The translations under genes and the position numbers were made by a program. From NCBI RefSeq assembly GCF_902686445.1, contig NW_025920104.1, forward strand, positions 7,874,001 to 7,938,000: a stretch of DNA of 64,000 nucleotides, given 5' to 3'. This document shows positions 22,014 to 33,493 of the stretch, piece after piece. This DNA comes from Sciurus carolinensis. Lineage: Eukaryota; Chordata; Mammalia; Rodentia; Sciuridae. The number at the start of each line of letters is the position of its first letter. Within the stretch, counting starts at the first letter, position 1. Under the pieces are notes generated by a model, which was given only the letters and a program-made list of their open reading frames with translations, was not told the origin of the DNA and searched no databases.

Positions 22014-22967
22014 TCACCATTTGTTGAAAAGGCTATCTTTTCTCCATTGCATATTTTTGGCCCCTTTGTCTAGTATGAGAAAATTGTATTTATTTGGGTT
22101 TGTGTCCGTGTCCTCTATTCTGTACCATTGATTCACCTTTCTATTTTGGTACCAATACCATGCCGTTTTTGTTACTATTGCTTTGTAGTAGAGTTGAAGA
22201 TCTGCTATTGCGATACCCCCTGCTTCACTCTTTCTGCCAAGGATTGCTTTAGATATTCTGGGTATTTTATTCTTCCAGATGAATTTCATAATCTCTTGCT
22301 CTATTTCTGTAATGTACATCATTGGGATTTTAACTGGAATTGCATTGAATCTGTATAGCACTTTTGGTAGTATGGTCATTTTGACACTATTAATTCTTCC
22401 TATCCAAGAACATGGGAGATCTTTCCATCTTCTGAGGTTTTCTTTAATTTCTTTCTTTAGTGTTCTGTAGTTCTCATTATAGAGGTCTTTCACCTCTTTT
22501 GTGAGATTGATTCCCAAGTATTTTATTTTTTTCGAAGCTATTGTGAATGGGGTAGTTTTCCTAATTTCTCTTTCTGAAGATTCATCATGTATGTATAAAA
22601 ATGCCTTAGATTTATGTGCATTGATCTTATATCCCACTATTTTACTGAATTCACTTATGAGATCTAAAAGTTTTCTGGTGGAATTTCCTGGTTCCTCTAA
22701 GTATATAATTATATCATCAGCAAATAGGGATAGTTTGAGTTCTTCTTTTCCTATTCGTATTCCTTTAATTTCTTTGGTCTTTCTAATTGCTCTGGCTAGA
22801 GTTTCAAGGATGATATTGAAAAGAAGTGGTGAAAATTTTCTCATACTAGACAAAGGGGCCAAAAATATGCAATGGAGAAAAGATAGCCTCTTCAACAAAT
22901 GGTGCTGGGAGAATTGGAAATCCATATGCAACAGAATGAAACTAAACCCATATCTCTCACCATGCAC
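22014..22967 (-). pseudogene. Chimeric 317-codon open frame across the L1 inversion junction
   Basis: An uninterrupted minus-strand frame. Its first 48 or so residues are antisense of the plus L1 arm (not a real protein sequence). After the junction it continues in frame as L1 reverse transcriptase from FSPLLFNII through [11 protein letters not shown] to [12 protein letters not shown]. It lacks the N-terminal RT motifs, including the first catalytic aspartate, so it cannot be an active polymerase. It is probably an accident of the rearrangement; no promoter or signal supports expression. Confidence 0.5.
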
Positions 22968-23325
22968 GAAACTAAACTCAAAATGGATTAAGGATCTTGG
23001 AATCAGACCAGAGACCTTGCATCTTATAGAAGAAAAAGTAGGTCCAGAGCTTCAACATGTCGGCTTAGGACCAGACTTCCTCAACAGGACTCCCATAGCA
23101 CAAGAAATAAAAGCAAGAATTAATAACTGGGATAGATTCAAACTAAAAAGCTTTCTCTCAGCAAAAGAAACTATCAGCAATGTGAAGAAAGAGCCTACAG
23201 AGTGGGAGAAAATGTTTGCCAATCATACTTCAGATAGAGCGCTAATCTCCAGAATCTATAAAGAACTCAAAAACTCTACAGCAAGAATGCAAATAATCCA
23301 ATTGACAAATGGGCTAAGGAAATAA
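22501..23325 (+). pseudogene. Chimeric 274-codon open frame, opposite strand of the same junction
   Basis: The first part is antisense of L1 reverse transcriptase. After 22835 the frame continues as genuine ORF2 C-terminal sequence ([20 protein letters not shown] to [15 protein letters not shown]), then a frameshift ends it. No function is inferred. Confidence 0.5.
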
Positions 23326-24031
23326 ATAGACACTTCACAGAAGAAGATCTACAAGCAATCAACAAACATATGGAAAAATGTTCAACATCTCTAGTAATAA
23401 GAGAAATGCAAATCAAAACCACCCTAAGATTCCATCTCACCCCAATTAGAATGGTGATTATCAAGAATACAAGCAACAACAGGTGTTAGCGAGGATGTGG
23501 GGAGAAAGGTACACTCATACATTGCTGGTGGGGCTGCAATTAGTGCAGCCACTCTGGAAAGCAGTGTGGAGACTCCTTAGAAAACTTGGAATGGAACCAC
23601 CATTTGACCCAGCTATCCCACTCCTTGGCCTATACCCAAAGGACTTAAAATCAGCATATTACGGAGATACAGCCACATCAATGTTCATAGCTGCTCAATT
23701 CACAATAGCCAGATTGTGGAACCAACCTAGATGTCCTTCAATTGATGAATGGATAAAGAAACTGTGGTATGTATATACAATGGAATATTACTCAGCCATA
23801 AAGAATGATAAAATTATGGCATTTGCAGGCAAATGGATGAAACTGGAGAATATCATGCTAAGTGAGATAAGCCAATCTCAAAAAACCAATGGACAAATGA
23901 TATTGCTAATAAGTGGATGATGACACATAATGGGGGGTGGGAGGGGTTAGTGTTAGGGTTAGAGTTAGGGTTAGGGAGGGGGGCAAGAATGGAGGAAGGA
24001 AGGACTGTATAGAGGGAAAAGAGGGGTGGGA
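22835..24031 (+). mobile_element. L1 element C, plus arm (truncated at both ends)
   Basis: Sense L1 ORF2 sequence begins at 'aattttctcatactagacaa' and runs to the ORF2 stop near 23920 (NGQMILLISG). A 3' UTR with telomere-like repeats (about 23946-23980) follows and is cut off in the polypurine tract at 24031, before the usual last 180 bp and poly(A). It is the mirror image of 20882-22080, giving about 1.19-kb arms and a spacer of about 760 bp. Open piece 23483-23920 is intact to the C terminus. Confidence 0.9.
23946..23980 (+). repeat. Telomere-like TTAGGG tract in the L1 3' UTR (C, plus arm)
   Basis: Five to six units of TTAGGG or one-base variants in a row, followed by GGGGGGCAAGAATGG. Confidence 0.9.
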
Positions 24032-24330
24032 GTTATGTATTTTAAACACTTTATAGGTTTTTAAAAAATAGTATGCCTATAATTTCATTTCAGATAAATT
24101 TTTTATTATTAACAGAAGAATTACCTATGGCTAAAATGAAAACATAAGGAAAATAAAAGAAAAAAAGACCTAAATTCTTTTCTTCCTGTTTCAGTATTTA
24201 ATTTTTAAAGGATTAGTGATTTTGTTAGAATATTTACATATACTTTCATTTTTACCTTCAATAAGATTATGAACAATTTCTGAAAATGAAACGTATATGT
24301 TTTTAAAAGTCAGCACTTGTGGAAATACCT
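24032..24330. repeat. Local segmental duplication, copy 2
   Basis: Nearly identical to 11466-11765 and in the same orientation. It is joined directly to the truncated 3' UTR of the plus L1 arm. Sequence to its right does not match the flank of copy 1. Confidence 0.93.
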
Positions 24331-25009
24331 CCTCAAATTTATCCACTAAAATATTCCTAAAATAAAATTTGAATATTAATAATTCCCATTTGAATAAAGT
24401 TACAGATAAATTTAAAATAAATTTGAAAACATAAATTATTTTAATAATATAGTGATTGCTGAAGTAAAAGAAATAACAAACATTTTGACAATGTGTTTAA
24501 CATGACCTAGTACTTAAGAATTCAAAACTACAAACTGTTTATAGAAATCTAAAAGACCCCCAAGATAGTTTAAAGTTTTCCTAAATCCATGACCCAAAGT
24601 GTCAACAACTAAAGATTTTAAGCTGCAATAATGACTTTTTTGTAATTCTTTAGCAAAATCTTTAAAGATTTCACCAAAATACATCTTAGCCTATTTTTAA
24701 AAAGATCAAAGGATTCAAGAAATTTTCTCCTTCTTTATCTTATGTGAATACACAGTATGAAATGTCAGGTATTCTGGTTTCTGTTCTTCATATATGCACA
24801 AAGACTCAGTGAGTTTGCAACACTCTCAGCAGTCACATTAGGACAGTTACAGAGACTAAGCAATGAGTCATGTGCACTTTTACACAACTCAGTCTACACA
24901 GTGTTACTGGTTCATGGTTTTGATTAAACTAATCACAAATCACCCTAGTCAGAGAATTTTCAATATCTTACATATCTTAAAGTCCATCCTTTCTGCAATT
25001 CTCTAATGT
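24331..25009. other. Unassigned AT-rich sequence
   Basis: No gene or recognised repeat is seen. Confidence 0.6.
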
Positions 25010-25125
25010 GTCCAGGAAAATCGAGGTTGAAGAAAGGGACATGACTTGCTCACAGTCATATGCTAGTTAGTGGAGACCTGGAATCCACTGTCAGGACTCC
25101 TGACCAGTATTCTGCCACCAGAAGT
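25010..25125 (-). mobile_element. MIR SINE
   Basis: 'gacatgacttgctcacagtc', 'tatgctagttagtggagacc' and 'tggaatcc' follow the antisense MIR core order (aagtgacttgcccaaggtca, agctagtaagtgg, gattcgaaccc). It is highly diverged, as expected for this ancient tRNA-derived SINE. Confidence 0.7.
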
Positions 25126-25999
25126 TGGAGACTGTCTTACTAACAGGTTATCCATTCTTATAGCTTTGGAATGCCCCACTTTCTTGGACCTTCCCATGTG
25201 TTCCCTTTTGACCCCTCCCTGTGGCCTCTAAATGAAGGGTCTGCTCAGATCATGTCAGAGCCATGATGTAATACCCTTGCCACATCCTAGTTCTTTATGG
25301 ATATCTTGACTCCTGAAGATGCACATTTCAAACCTGACCACAACTTGAACTGCAACCTTACCTTGCTTAGACACCTACTGGTCCACAGCTTTTGGTTTAT
25401 ACTTGGGTAATTCTTACCAGTCTTCAGTATATTGTTTCAGTCCTCCAGAAGATACAAGGCAAGTACATGTTATGCCCTTCAATCTTTATGGTACTCTTGG
25501 TATTTTTTTATCCTCTGGCCTTTCCAGTTAGTGACTAGAGCATTTATTGCATAATTCTTGAACCCAAACTTCTATCTGTTCCAGGAACAGATGGTTCCCA
25601 GGCGTGGACAGTCTTTAAATCTATTCAAGTCAAGGCTTTTCCTGCTTGTTCCTGGTTTCTGCTGCCCTCTATCAGTCATTATTAGCATAGCAGACTGGAA
25701 ATGAAGTCATTTTCACAAAATTGAATTAACTTAAATTGTTTTGGCTTTATGAAAAGACATCCCCCCAAAAATATATAATCAGTGCCACTATCCTGTGATT
25801 CCCCTGTCCTTATGTCTGAATCAGAATACAGATTTAAAATTAGACTTGTCATGGGGATAATAGTAATGTCTAGACAAGCAACAGATAAGTTTATAACTAA
25901 ATCCATCTGCCCACCTCTGATTCCCATCAGTGGTTCCTGTCAAGATCAATTCTTTAAGCCTCCCACCTTCACATTTGAAACACTTGCATAACAACACTG
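25126..25999. other. Unassigned non-coding sequence
   Basis: No gene is seen. Overlapping open frames on both strands at 25682-25991 are short and featureless. Confidence 0.6.
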
Positions 26000-26260
26000 C
26001 AAAAGAAATAAGTGATAAAAAAAGCCTAAATGTTCAAAAATATCAGGGGTTACTTAAATAAATTTTGATATGCCCTTCAATGCCATATTTGGTTGCTATT
26101 AAAAATGTTTTCAAAAGATCCCAAACTGGAAGGAAAATTAAAATGCAATATTTTGTGCAAAAGCTGAATGTTTTTTAAAAGATTTATTATAAGATAGCAA
26201 TGATAGAGAAAGAAGGAAAAGGGGTGGACTAAAATACTAATGATGGTTGATTTTTGTGTT
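26000..26260 (+). mobile_element. Old L1 fragment (L1M or HAL1 type)
   Basis: 'gggttacttaaataaatttt' and 'ggttgctattaaaaatg' correspond to the 'ggttaaataaattatggtac' and 'gcagctattaaaaagaatg' part near the end of old mammalian L1 ORF2. It is strongly degraded. Confidence 0.5.
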
Positions 26261-26894
26261 ATCTGTTAAGCACACATTACATCCACAGTATAAAAGTTGG
26301 TTCTATGGGTTCTGAGCTGTGGATTTCTCATGCCTGACTACAGGCCTGAGACAGTGAGATTTTGAAAAGAGCTGTTGTGGTCTAGGCAGTTCATCACAGT
26401 TAAGATGGCATCTTCACAGCCTGTGACACAGGTCATGAGAGTGTGGGAGGAAGAAATGTTACAATGGCAAGACAAACTAGAGGTGTAATCACTTTCTTTT
26501 GTTTCCTAGAGTTTGGAAGAACATCCTTGCTGGCAAATCAAACACATTACATTTATCAATGATTTATATAAAGGTGGTTCCTAAAGTGAGTTACAAAATG
26601 TTCAAATGTGTTAAGTATGCAGAATTTTGATTAATTTACATGAATTCTATGAACTGTTTACACTGAATATAAACTTTTATATAACCAGGCTTATGAGATT
26701 TGTCAATCTATTTACATAAACAAAACTGATATTATCAGAGAGGACAAATTATAAGCATAATATATATATTCGATATCCTTCTAGAAAGTTTGTACCAGTT
26801 TTAACTAAGCACTGTGAGGTGCATAAGACAGGCTGTGTACATTTTCCAGTATACTTTCTAAAAATCCACTTTCTCTCAATAAAAAGGAAGTATG
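26261..26894. other. Unassigned sequence
   Basis: No gene or recognised repeat is seen. A short TA run lies at 26760-26768. Confidence 0.6.
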
Positions 26895-27080
26895 TAGCCA
26901 GGCACAGTAATGCATGCCTATAATCCCAGTTACTCTAGAGTCTGAGGCAGAAGGATCACAAGTTCAGCTTGGGATGCTTATCCAAACCCTGTCTTAAAAT
27001 AAAACATAAAAAGGGCTAAGGCTGTGTTTCCTTGGTAGAGCAAGGCTTCACTTAATCCCCAGTGCCACCAAAATGCAGGG
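26895..27080 (+). mobile_element. Composite B1-ID SINE, degraded
   Basis: The left half is B1-like ('gccaggcacagtaatgcatg', 'cctataatcccagttactct', 'gaggcagaaggatcacaag'). An A-rich linker at 26995-27012 leads to an ID-like right half ('gggctaaggctgtgtttcct...aatccccagtgccacc'). This two-part structure is typical of SINEs described from squirrels and related rodents. Confidence 0.8.
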
Positions 27081-27989
27081 GGGGATGGTAATTGGAATAA
27101 GAAAGCATCTTATTGTTCTTTTATTAGTCTTCTAAGTAGTTTCTACTCAAATTTGTGTTCTTTCTCATTGTAACAAATTTCTTGCACATATATTACACTA
27201 CATCAAGGAAAGCACTTGCACATAAAATACATTACATCAAGAAATTTGCTACTCTTAATGAGGAACAGATCCTTATGGCCAGGCAAGTGCTGCTGCCCTG
27301 GAGTGAGCAGTGCCTGAACATGATCATGAACCTTTGATTTTCTTTGGTTTCATTTTCAGAAATGTTTTGATTTTAGAAAGTCTTATATAATGACACTGCT
27401 TCCTTTTTTCCTAGTGGGGTGGGGCAGAAGCAAATCAGAAAAGAATATCCTCAAACTCTCACCACCTGGTATGAGTGCCAGTCTCCTTCTGTGTTCCTAT
27501 GCTCCACCTTCTCCTATACTTCTACAGATGCATTTTACGTGCTTCTAAGAGGTTGATCCTCCCCATGTGTCTACCAGACTGTGTTCCCTGTTACCTACTA
27601 ATGGCCATGGTTCCTGTTGTTCCCCTCTCTAATGGATTTTTCTATCCACACCAAAACATACTTTAATATTTCTCATTTTAGCAAAGTAAACTCTCCTGGT
27701 CCCACTTTCTACACCACCCTCACTGCTGTATCAGAAGTCTTCAGAAAGATGGATCTTTCCACAGTTCTATTCTTGTTCTTCTCTTGGCACCCCATTCCAG
27801 TCAAGTTTATGTTCTCTCCACTACACCAAGGCAGCTCTCCTCAGTCATGGCCTCCCCATTACTATATCTTAGTTCTCATCTTACAAGTAAATAAGAATCT
27901 TAATAGCCTTACCCAAACATGCTTTTCCCACAGGCTGTCCCATTTCAGTGATGGCAACCATTCTACCAGTGAGTGAAACTGTGGTATTA
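27081..27989. other. Unassigned sequence, possibly including diverged L2
   Basis: No gene is supported. The C-rich 27690-27985 part is pyrimidine-biased like L2 sense sequence, but I cannot align it with confidence. The open frames at 27475-27976 are featureless. Confidence 0.45.
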
Positions 27990-28640
27990 CTATTGCTGCT
28001 TTCGTTTTTATAATCTACATCTCATGGTCACAAATACCATCAGCTATATCTTCAAAATATGACCCACACCTCACCAGTTCTCACCAGCTCTACAGCTACC
28101 ACACTTGGTCTAATGTCTTTTCTGACTACTCTAATAGCGTCTCGGCTGTTCTTGTTTCAACCTCCCTCTCTCCCACTCCCTGCCACCACACACATATACA
28201 GTCTATTCACAGGACAGAAACCAATGCAATTCTATAAAACCACAAGTCAGATCATATCATTGAATGCTCAAAATCCTCCTGTTGTACTCCAGTTCACTAA
28301 AATAAAAGCCAAGATGACAACATTTTACCAACCTCTACAGAGTCTTGTCCTTCAGCACCACTCTGACCTGATCTACTTCTCTCTCCCTTGCTCATGGAAC
28401 TTGAGTGATGGTGGCCTCTCTACTTTTTAATTTTTTTCACTTGTTTTAATTAGCTGTACATGACAGTAGAATGCATTTGATACATTGATACCTTCATGCC
28501 TCCAAGCCCTTGCACCCGTTGTTCCTCATACCTATAATATTCTTCCCCAAATAACCACGATTCATTCTGTCCCTCAGATCAATAACCTCAAGTGTAATAT
28601 TAGCAAAATGTTATCCTACTATTCCACTTAAGCTTGCAGA
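27990..28640 (+). mobile_element. L2 LINE fragment
   Basis: 'cacaagtcagatcatatcat', 'tgctcaaaatcctcctgttg' and 'aataaaagccaagatgacaa', then 'ctcaagtgtaatattagcaa', follow the order of L2 3' ORF and UTR sequence. A short L1 tail interrupts it at 28430-28492. Confidence 0.6.
28430..28492 (-). mobile_element. Short L1 3'-end fragment
   Basis: 'ttgttttaattagctgtaca' and 'gacagtagaatgcatttgat' match the antisense 3' UTR seen in larger form at 58905 and 60665. It is inserted in L2. Confidence 0.7.
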
Positions 28641-31600
28641 TTTATATTTTTCCTGTTTTCCTAAACAGTTATATCCAAAAGTTTAGCAAGATAGTTATCC
28701 ATGCAAAGTGGGGGTTGGGGGTAACAATCCTGTGCATCGTGTCATGAAGGAAGGAGGCCAGCAGCACAGGAAACACTGGCAAGGAAATGTGAAACAGATG
28801 TCAGAGTCTAAACAGGCAAATGCAGCAGATAGAGAAGAGCTCAGTCTTGCAGGCAAATGAGGCTGGGAGCAGAAACAGAACAGATTTCATTAAGATGGGA
28901 TTCCTCTAATGTGTAAATATGTTAAGGGTAATGGCAGCCAAGCGTCTCACTGTATGGAAGGGGAATCACAAATATGGAAAGTAAAAACTAGAATAACCTT
29001 GTTGTTCTGGATCAGAATGAGATGCTACAGTCCTTAACTTATGCTTTTGGTAGACATAATTACATAAATGGATATGCATTGGAATATGCATATATTCATA
29101 CACATTACCCCAGCTCCATCCACTGGGAAGATATGGAAGCATATGTGGAATCTCATTTTCTGTAACTCATAGTAATATGTCACTGAAAAATGAAATCATA
29201 GCTTGAAATAAAGAGGTACCTTTTATTTGAGTTGTTAATGTTTATATGAAGCTCACACTGTGTACAGAAATTATTACTTCAGCCTGAAATTGATTTGTCT
29301 AATACAACATTTCATTTTTGTTTGTACACATTTTGTCTGATTTGTCCAATAAGACCTTTCATTGTTTGTACACATTTTATCTCTCTCTGATTAAATAAAT
29401 AATTCCCTAAATCAGATTGAATTTGTCATCTCTGTTTGTAACTGAGGGTAAAACCAAATTGCTTTGGACTAATTTACATAGCAAGCATAGTAGAATTTTT
29501 ATTCTACATAAAGGATCAAGTATACATATTCACTCAATAAATGCTAGACTATTTAACAATGAAAATTACATATATAATTTGTATACACTTGGATTTAAAT
29601 CTCATTAAATGTTAAAATACCAAAAGCAAAGTAATTGTTAAATTAGCTGCTCTTTTCTTATTTTCAGTTCACCTGATAACTTATCCCTAGTCTCATACTG
29701 AATCTGGTTTTGTAAAACTAATTCCAGTTGTGACTAATTGGTTTCACTCTAAAGTTAGCTGGTAAAATGTTTCCATTTCTCAGGCATTTTCCTGACTGCT
29801 GCCAAAGGCAGCAAAGGCAGGAAAGCTTATATTGACTATGAAGTAACTAAGGAGGTTCAGCCAGTACCTCAGAAGCTACATCCCAGAAGATCAATGCAAT
29901 GTTATTTCAGCTCGGTATAGGTTTTACACTAGAGTGTAAACATTTTTAAAGTATTGGCTAAGTGTATAGTAAGAATGAAATCAACTTAATTTATATATGC
30001 AGATTTTTTTAAGTTTCCAAGACCCACTAAACCAAAAACTATTGTTATCTGTCATGCTAGACTAATAAGAGCAATACTGTCACTGTGGTTCCTAGATGGT
30101 CAGCAGGGAATGGCACACAGGACCTGAGCTCTATGTTCCAAGTCAGGAAGAAAGGCACATTACAAGCTACACATCAACTCTCAAAATTTTATCCAGAAGT
30201 GACATATTGACACTCACATTTTATAAACCAATATAAGATAAATAGCTACATGTAATTTCAAAGGTACTTGAAAATGCAATCCTTATATGTATGCAAAATA
30301 AAGTGAACTGAAACAATTTGGTGAGCAGTAATGATGACTACTATAACATACACTACATTTCACAAATATCCTTCTCATTTTTCCTCCACAAGCAACATAT
30401 ACTACCACCTTCCCACAGGGATAATCCAAAACTCATGACTTGGAAACTCAAAGTTCAGGACCTTTGGGTGATTAGAGTGGTATGGCCATACCATGGATGT
30501 GACCTCTTAAAGATCCAAGGATTTAATAACTACAAATGCTAATTATCTGTCCCACAAACCCAATTTACAAGTGAAGCAGAATAGGATCACCCAAATAAAT
30601 ACTTACATTCAAATAGTAAAAGAATGGAAGACATAATGTAGAAGATGCTGGTGCCTAGCAGTTAATGAAATCTGCAAGGCAGATCACCTCTTACATGAGA
30701 TAAAAAGTTATTGTTGATTAGGTCCTGATTTTACTTCCTGAGAGTAACACCCTCCCATTTTCCTTCATGGTCCCTGCTTCTACCTTCTAGAATGGACTTC
30801 TTCCCATAATTTCTTCAGCCACATGTAAAGTTAGCACCCAAGCTGCACACACCCTTCTTGAAAATTCTATGTTCCTTTCTTCTGACCTTATGTGGTGTTA
30901 TTTCACAACTCAGTGAGTTATCACTGATTGTTACTCCAGGCTAATGGTTTGTCAGTACTACTTTGTTAAAAACACCAAAAAATTTAATCCTTTCTTTTAA
31001 GTAGACCAACTCTTTTCTGAGCATGCCTCTATCATGTAATACCTTGTCAAATGCAATCAATAGAAGCTATCCTACATCTTTAATACTTTGATTAAAACCT
31101 CTTCCCTAAGAGTTACAAATTCATTTGGTTCATGATTTTCTTCTAAATTACTGCAATCACTGCATGCAAGATTTCTCAAAATTTTACCACAAAAATACAC
31201 AGATTGTTATACTTCCTACCTCCAATAAGCATTTTCCCAGGTTATCAAGTTTCTACATCAATACAACAAAGTTTAGGTTTCTATATTATGACAGTCATAC
31301 TTTGGTAATAATTTTATAGGAAATACTCAATTATGCTTTGGTAACAACTATGCAGTGTCTTAGAGCAACAGTGGTTAATTTCTCAGATGTGCTACACATC
31401 AGCTATGAGTAAGCTTGGGTAGAAGACAGGGAGTGATCTCTGCTCATATGGTCCTCACTCAGAAAACCTAGACAGGAAAGCCCACTTGAATTTTTCCATG
31501 TTCACAAATCATTTTCTGATACAAGTCACCTCAAAGTACAGAACAGTACACTCCTACCTGTGTCTAGAAATATTCAGGGGATAAAACTTACTACTCTCTC

Positions 31601-31864
31601 AAATTAATTTACTGTACATGGATGTAAGTGATATATCATTTGGATACCTCCCACTTCATATCAACTCATTAGCCAGGGCTAATTCTACTTCACAGAAGGA
31701 TTCTCCCTTCTCATATCTCCTTTTTCAAGCTGATGTTTTCTCTTAAAAACATTTATAAGATAGTAGCAAATCTTCCTTAGTCTGTGAAAGCTTCTACATA
31801 AACAGTTATTTATAAGATTACAATGTGACCTCAGAAAAGTATTGGTTACTTAATCAAAACAATT
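28641..31864. other. 3.2 kb of unassigned non-coding sequence
   Basis: No gene, SINE or L1 is recognised. Short open frames (for example 29417-29608, 30318-30542, 31125-31319) have no homology that I can see. A two-copy tandem duplication lies at 29292-29382. The part at 31330-31520 may be an old dispersed repeat but cannot be assigned. Confidence 0.55.
29292..29382. repeat. Two-copy tandem duplication of about 45 bp
   Basis: 'gatttgtc...tttgtacacatttt' appears from 29292 and again from 29339, with small length differences (units of 47 and 44 bp). Confidence 0.8.
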
Positions 31865-32151
31865 CTGAAGAGCTTAAAACAAAGTAGGAGGACTCACACA
31901 TCCTGATCGCCAATTATTACAAAACAATGATGTGTAAATGACATGTAAATCAAGATATGTGGTACTGCAACAAAGACAGACATACAGATCAGTGGAATAA
32001 ACTTGAGTGTAGAAGTAAACTCAACATAATTGGGGTAATGGATTTTCAACAAGACTGCCAAGATCACTCAGTGGTCTTGGCAACAAATGCACTGGGACAA
32101 CTATATGACCACACGTAAAAAGTGAAGTTGGACCCTATGTATCAACTTTAT

Positions 32152-32610
32152 GTGATGCCATGACAACTTTAAGCCTAAAGCCCCAAAGACCTAACCATGG
32201 AAACCCTTAATTTAACAATATAGTTCTTTCACTAAGCAGGAAATGCTCCCCAACCTGGCTATTTCTTCCATCAGCTGAGCCAGCTTCACCCCACCCAGTC
32301 CTCAGTCTAATTGATTTTCCCTCTCTGCCAGCCCATGAAATTCAAGGAAGCCAATCATACTCGTGGGTACCAAGAACTCCCTCATCCTCCTCTATTCACA
32401 AAGCCTGGCTCCAATACCTTGGCTTGTTCTTTCTGTTCCTAGGTTCTGTTCCTATGTGCCCTGCAAGGAATGCTCTGTTCTCCCTTAGATCTGTAAATGC
32501 AGTTAATATTTCTGTATTATTTTACCACCTGATGTCTGGTATTTATTCATCTCATAATATTCAGGGTAAGAGATCCCTCACCCAAAAATGGGATGAATAA
32601 GAGCAATCAA
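32152..32610 (+). mobile_element. Probable solo LTR inserted in old L1
   Basis: About 460 bp of non-L1, C-rich sequence interrupts the L1 alignment. It begins TGATGCCATGACAAC and ends near 'gtaagagatccctca', both reminiscent of endogenous retrovirus LTRs (a 'ccatgacaac' start and a 'gatccctc' end). No clear polyadenylation signal or duplicated target site was found, so class and exact ends are uncertain. It carries no coding sequence. Confidence 0.45.
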
Positions 32611-32928
32611 AATATTCTTATCTGGAGATAGATACTAAAATTAACTCAAAATGAATCTATAACCTAAATGTAAGACATGAAACTATAAAAATAAACCAAC
32701 AAGCAAACAAAACATCCAAATGAGGTAAACATGCATGACTTTGGACTTGGCAATGAACTAGATATGACCCCAGAGTCATGAACAATGAAAGAAAAAATAC
32801 ATATTGGATTTCAGCAAGATTACAATCTTTTGTGCTTCAAAGAAAATCACCAGAAAGTGAAAATACACCTCCCACAATGGAAGAAAATATTTGTATATCT
32901 AATAATAAACTCATAGTTTAGTCAACTT

Positions 32929-33347
32929 TTTTGATGTTGTGACTGAAGGACCCAACCAGAACAATTTTATAGGAGGAAAATTTTATTAGTGCTCACAGTT
33001 TCAGAGGTCTTAGTCCATATAAAGCTGGCTCCATTCCTCAGAGTTCAAAATGAATCATAACATCGTGGTGGAAGACTGTGACTGAGGGAAGCAGCTCATG
33101 TGGGATAAGAAAGCAGAGAGTGACTCCACTCCTTTGATACAAAATATATCACCCATAGACATGCCCCAAAGAATCATTTATTACAGCCACACCCCACCTG
33201 CCTCCAGTTATTGCTCAGTTAATCCCAACAGGGATTAATTCATTGATTGGGTAAACATTCTCACAATCCAATAATTTCTCCTCTGAACCTTCTTGCATTG
33301 TCTCACATGTGAATTCTTGGGGACACCTCACAGTCAAACCATAACAA
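32929..33347 (-). mobile_element. MaLR-type solo LTR
   Basis: On the minus strand it starts TGTTATGGTTTGACTGTGAG and proceeds through 'gagacaatgcaagaaggttc', 'ttaatccctgttgggattaa' and 'gactaagacctctgaaactg', to 'ctaataaaattttcctcc' near the end. This order is that of mammalian apparent LTR retrotransposon (MaLR) LTRs. A short 'actt' repeat flanks both sides. It is inserted in the old L1 and carries no genes. Confidence 0.8.
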
Positions 33348-33493
33348 CTTATATTGAAAATACACAAACATTTCTCAGAAATTAAAAACAAAAAGACAAC
33401 CCAATCAAAATGATTGATCTGAAGTGATGATCTGAAGAGATATTTCTCCAAGGAAGATATACAAATGGACAAAAAACTAGAGAAATCACAAAA

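Larger units (their letters stand above)
20743..22834 (-). mobile_element. L1 element C, minus arm (5'-truncated)
   Basis: Antisense L1 running from an A-rich tail (20743) through a 3' UTR with telomere-like repeats (about 20936-20965) and ORF2 up to the reverse transcriptase ([25 protein letters not shown]), ending abruptly at 22834. ORF2 is broken near 21600 and elsewhere. Sequence markers (ELQHV and [20 protein letters not shown]) group it with element E rather than A or B. It forms the left arm of an inverted repeat with 22835-24031. Confidence 0.9.

Noticed and set aside
20936..23980. Chromosome fusion or telomere insertion scar
   Set aside because: The TTAGGG units occur at the same place in the L1 3' UTR in several copies, so they are part of the element.
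20743..24031. Simple twin-priming inversion of one L1
   Set aside because: Both arms contain the same ORF2 C-terminal and 3' UTR sequence; twin priming gives adjacent, largely non-overlapping parts.
24032..24330. L1 3' transduction of downstream sequence
   Set aside because: The L1 3' UTR is cut inside its polypurine tract and there is no poly(A) after the transferred segment, so normal read-through transduction does not fit.
27475..28430. Series of frames of 63, 119 and 123 codons resembling a small gene cluster
   Set aside because: The last is inside an L2 fragment, and none has domains, conserved motifs or consistent start context.
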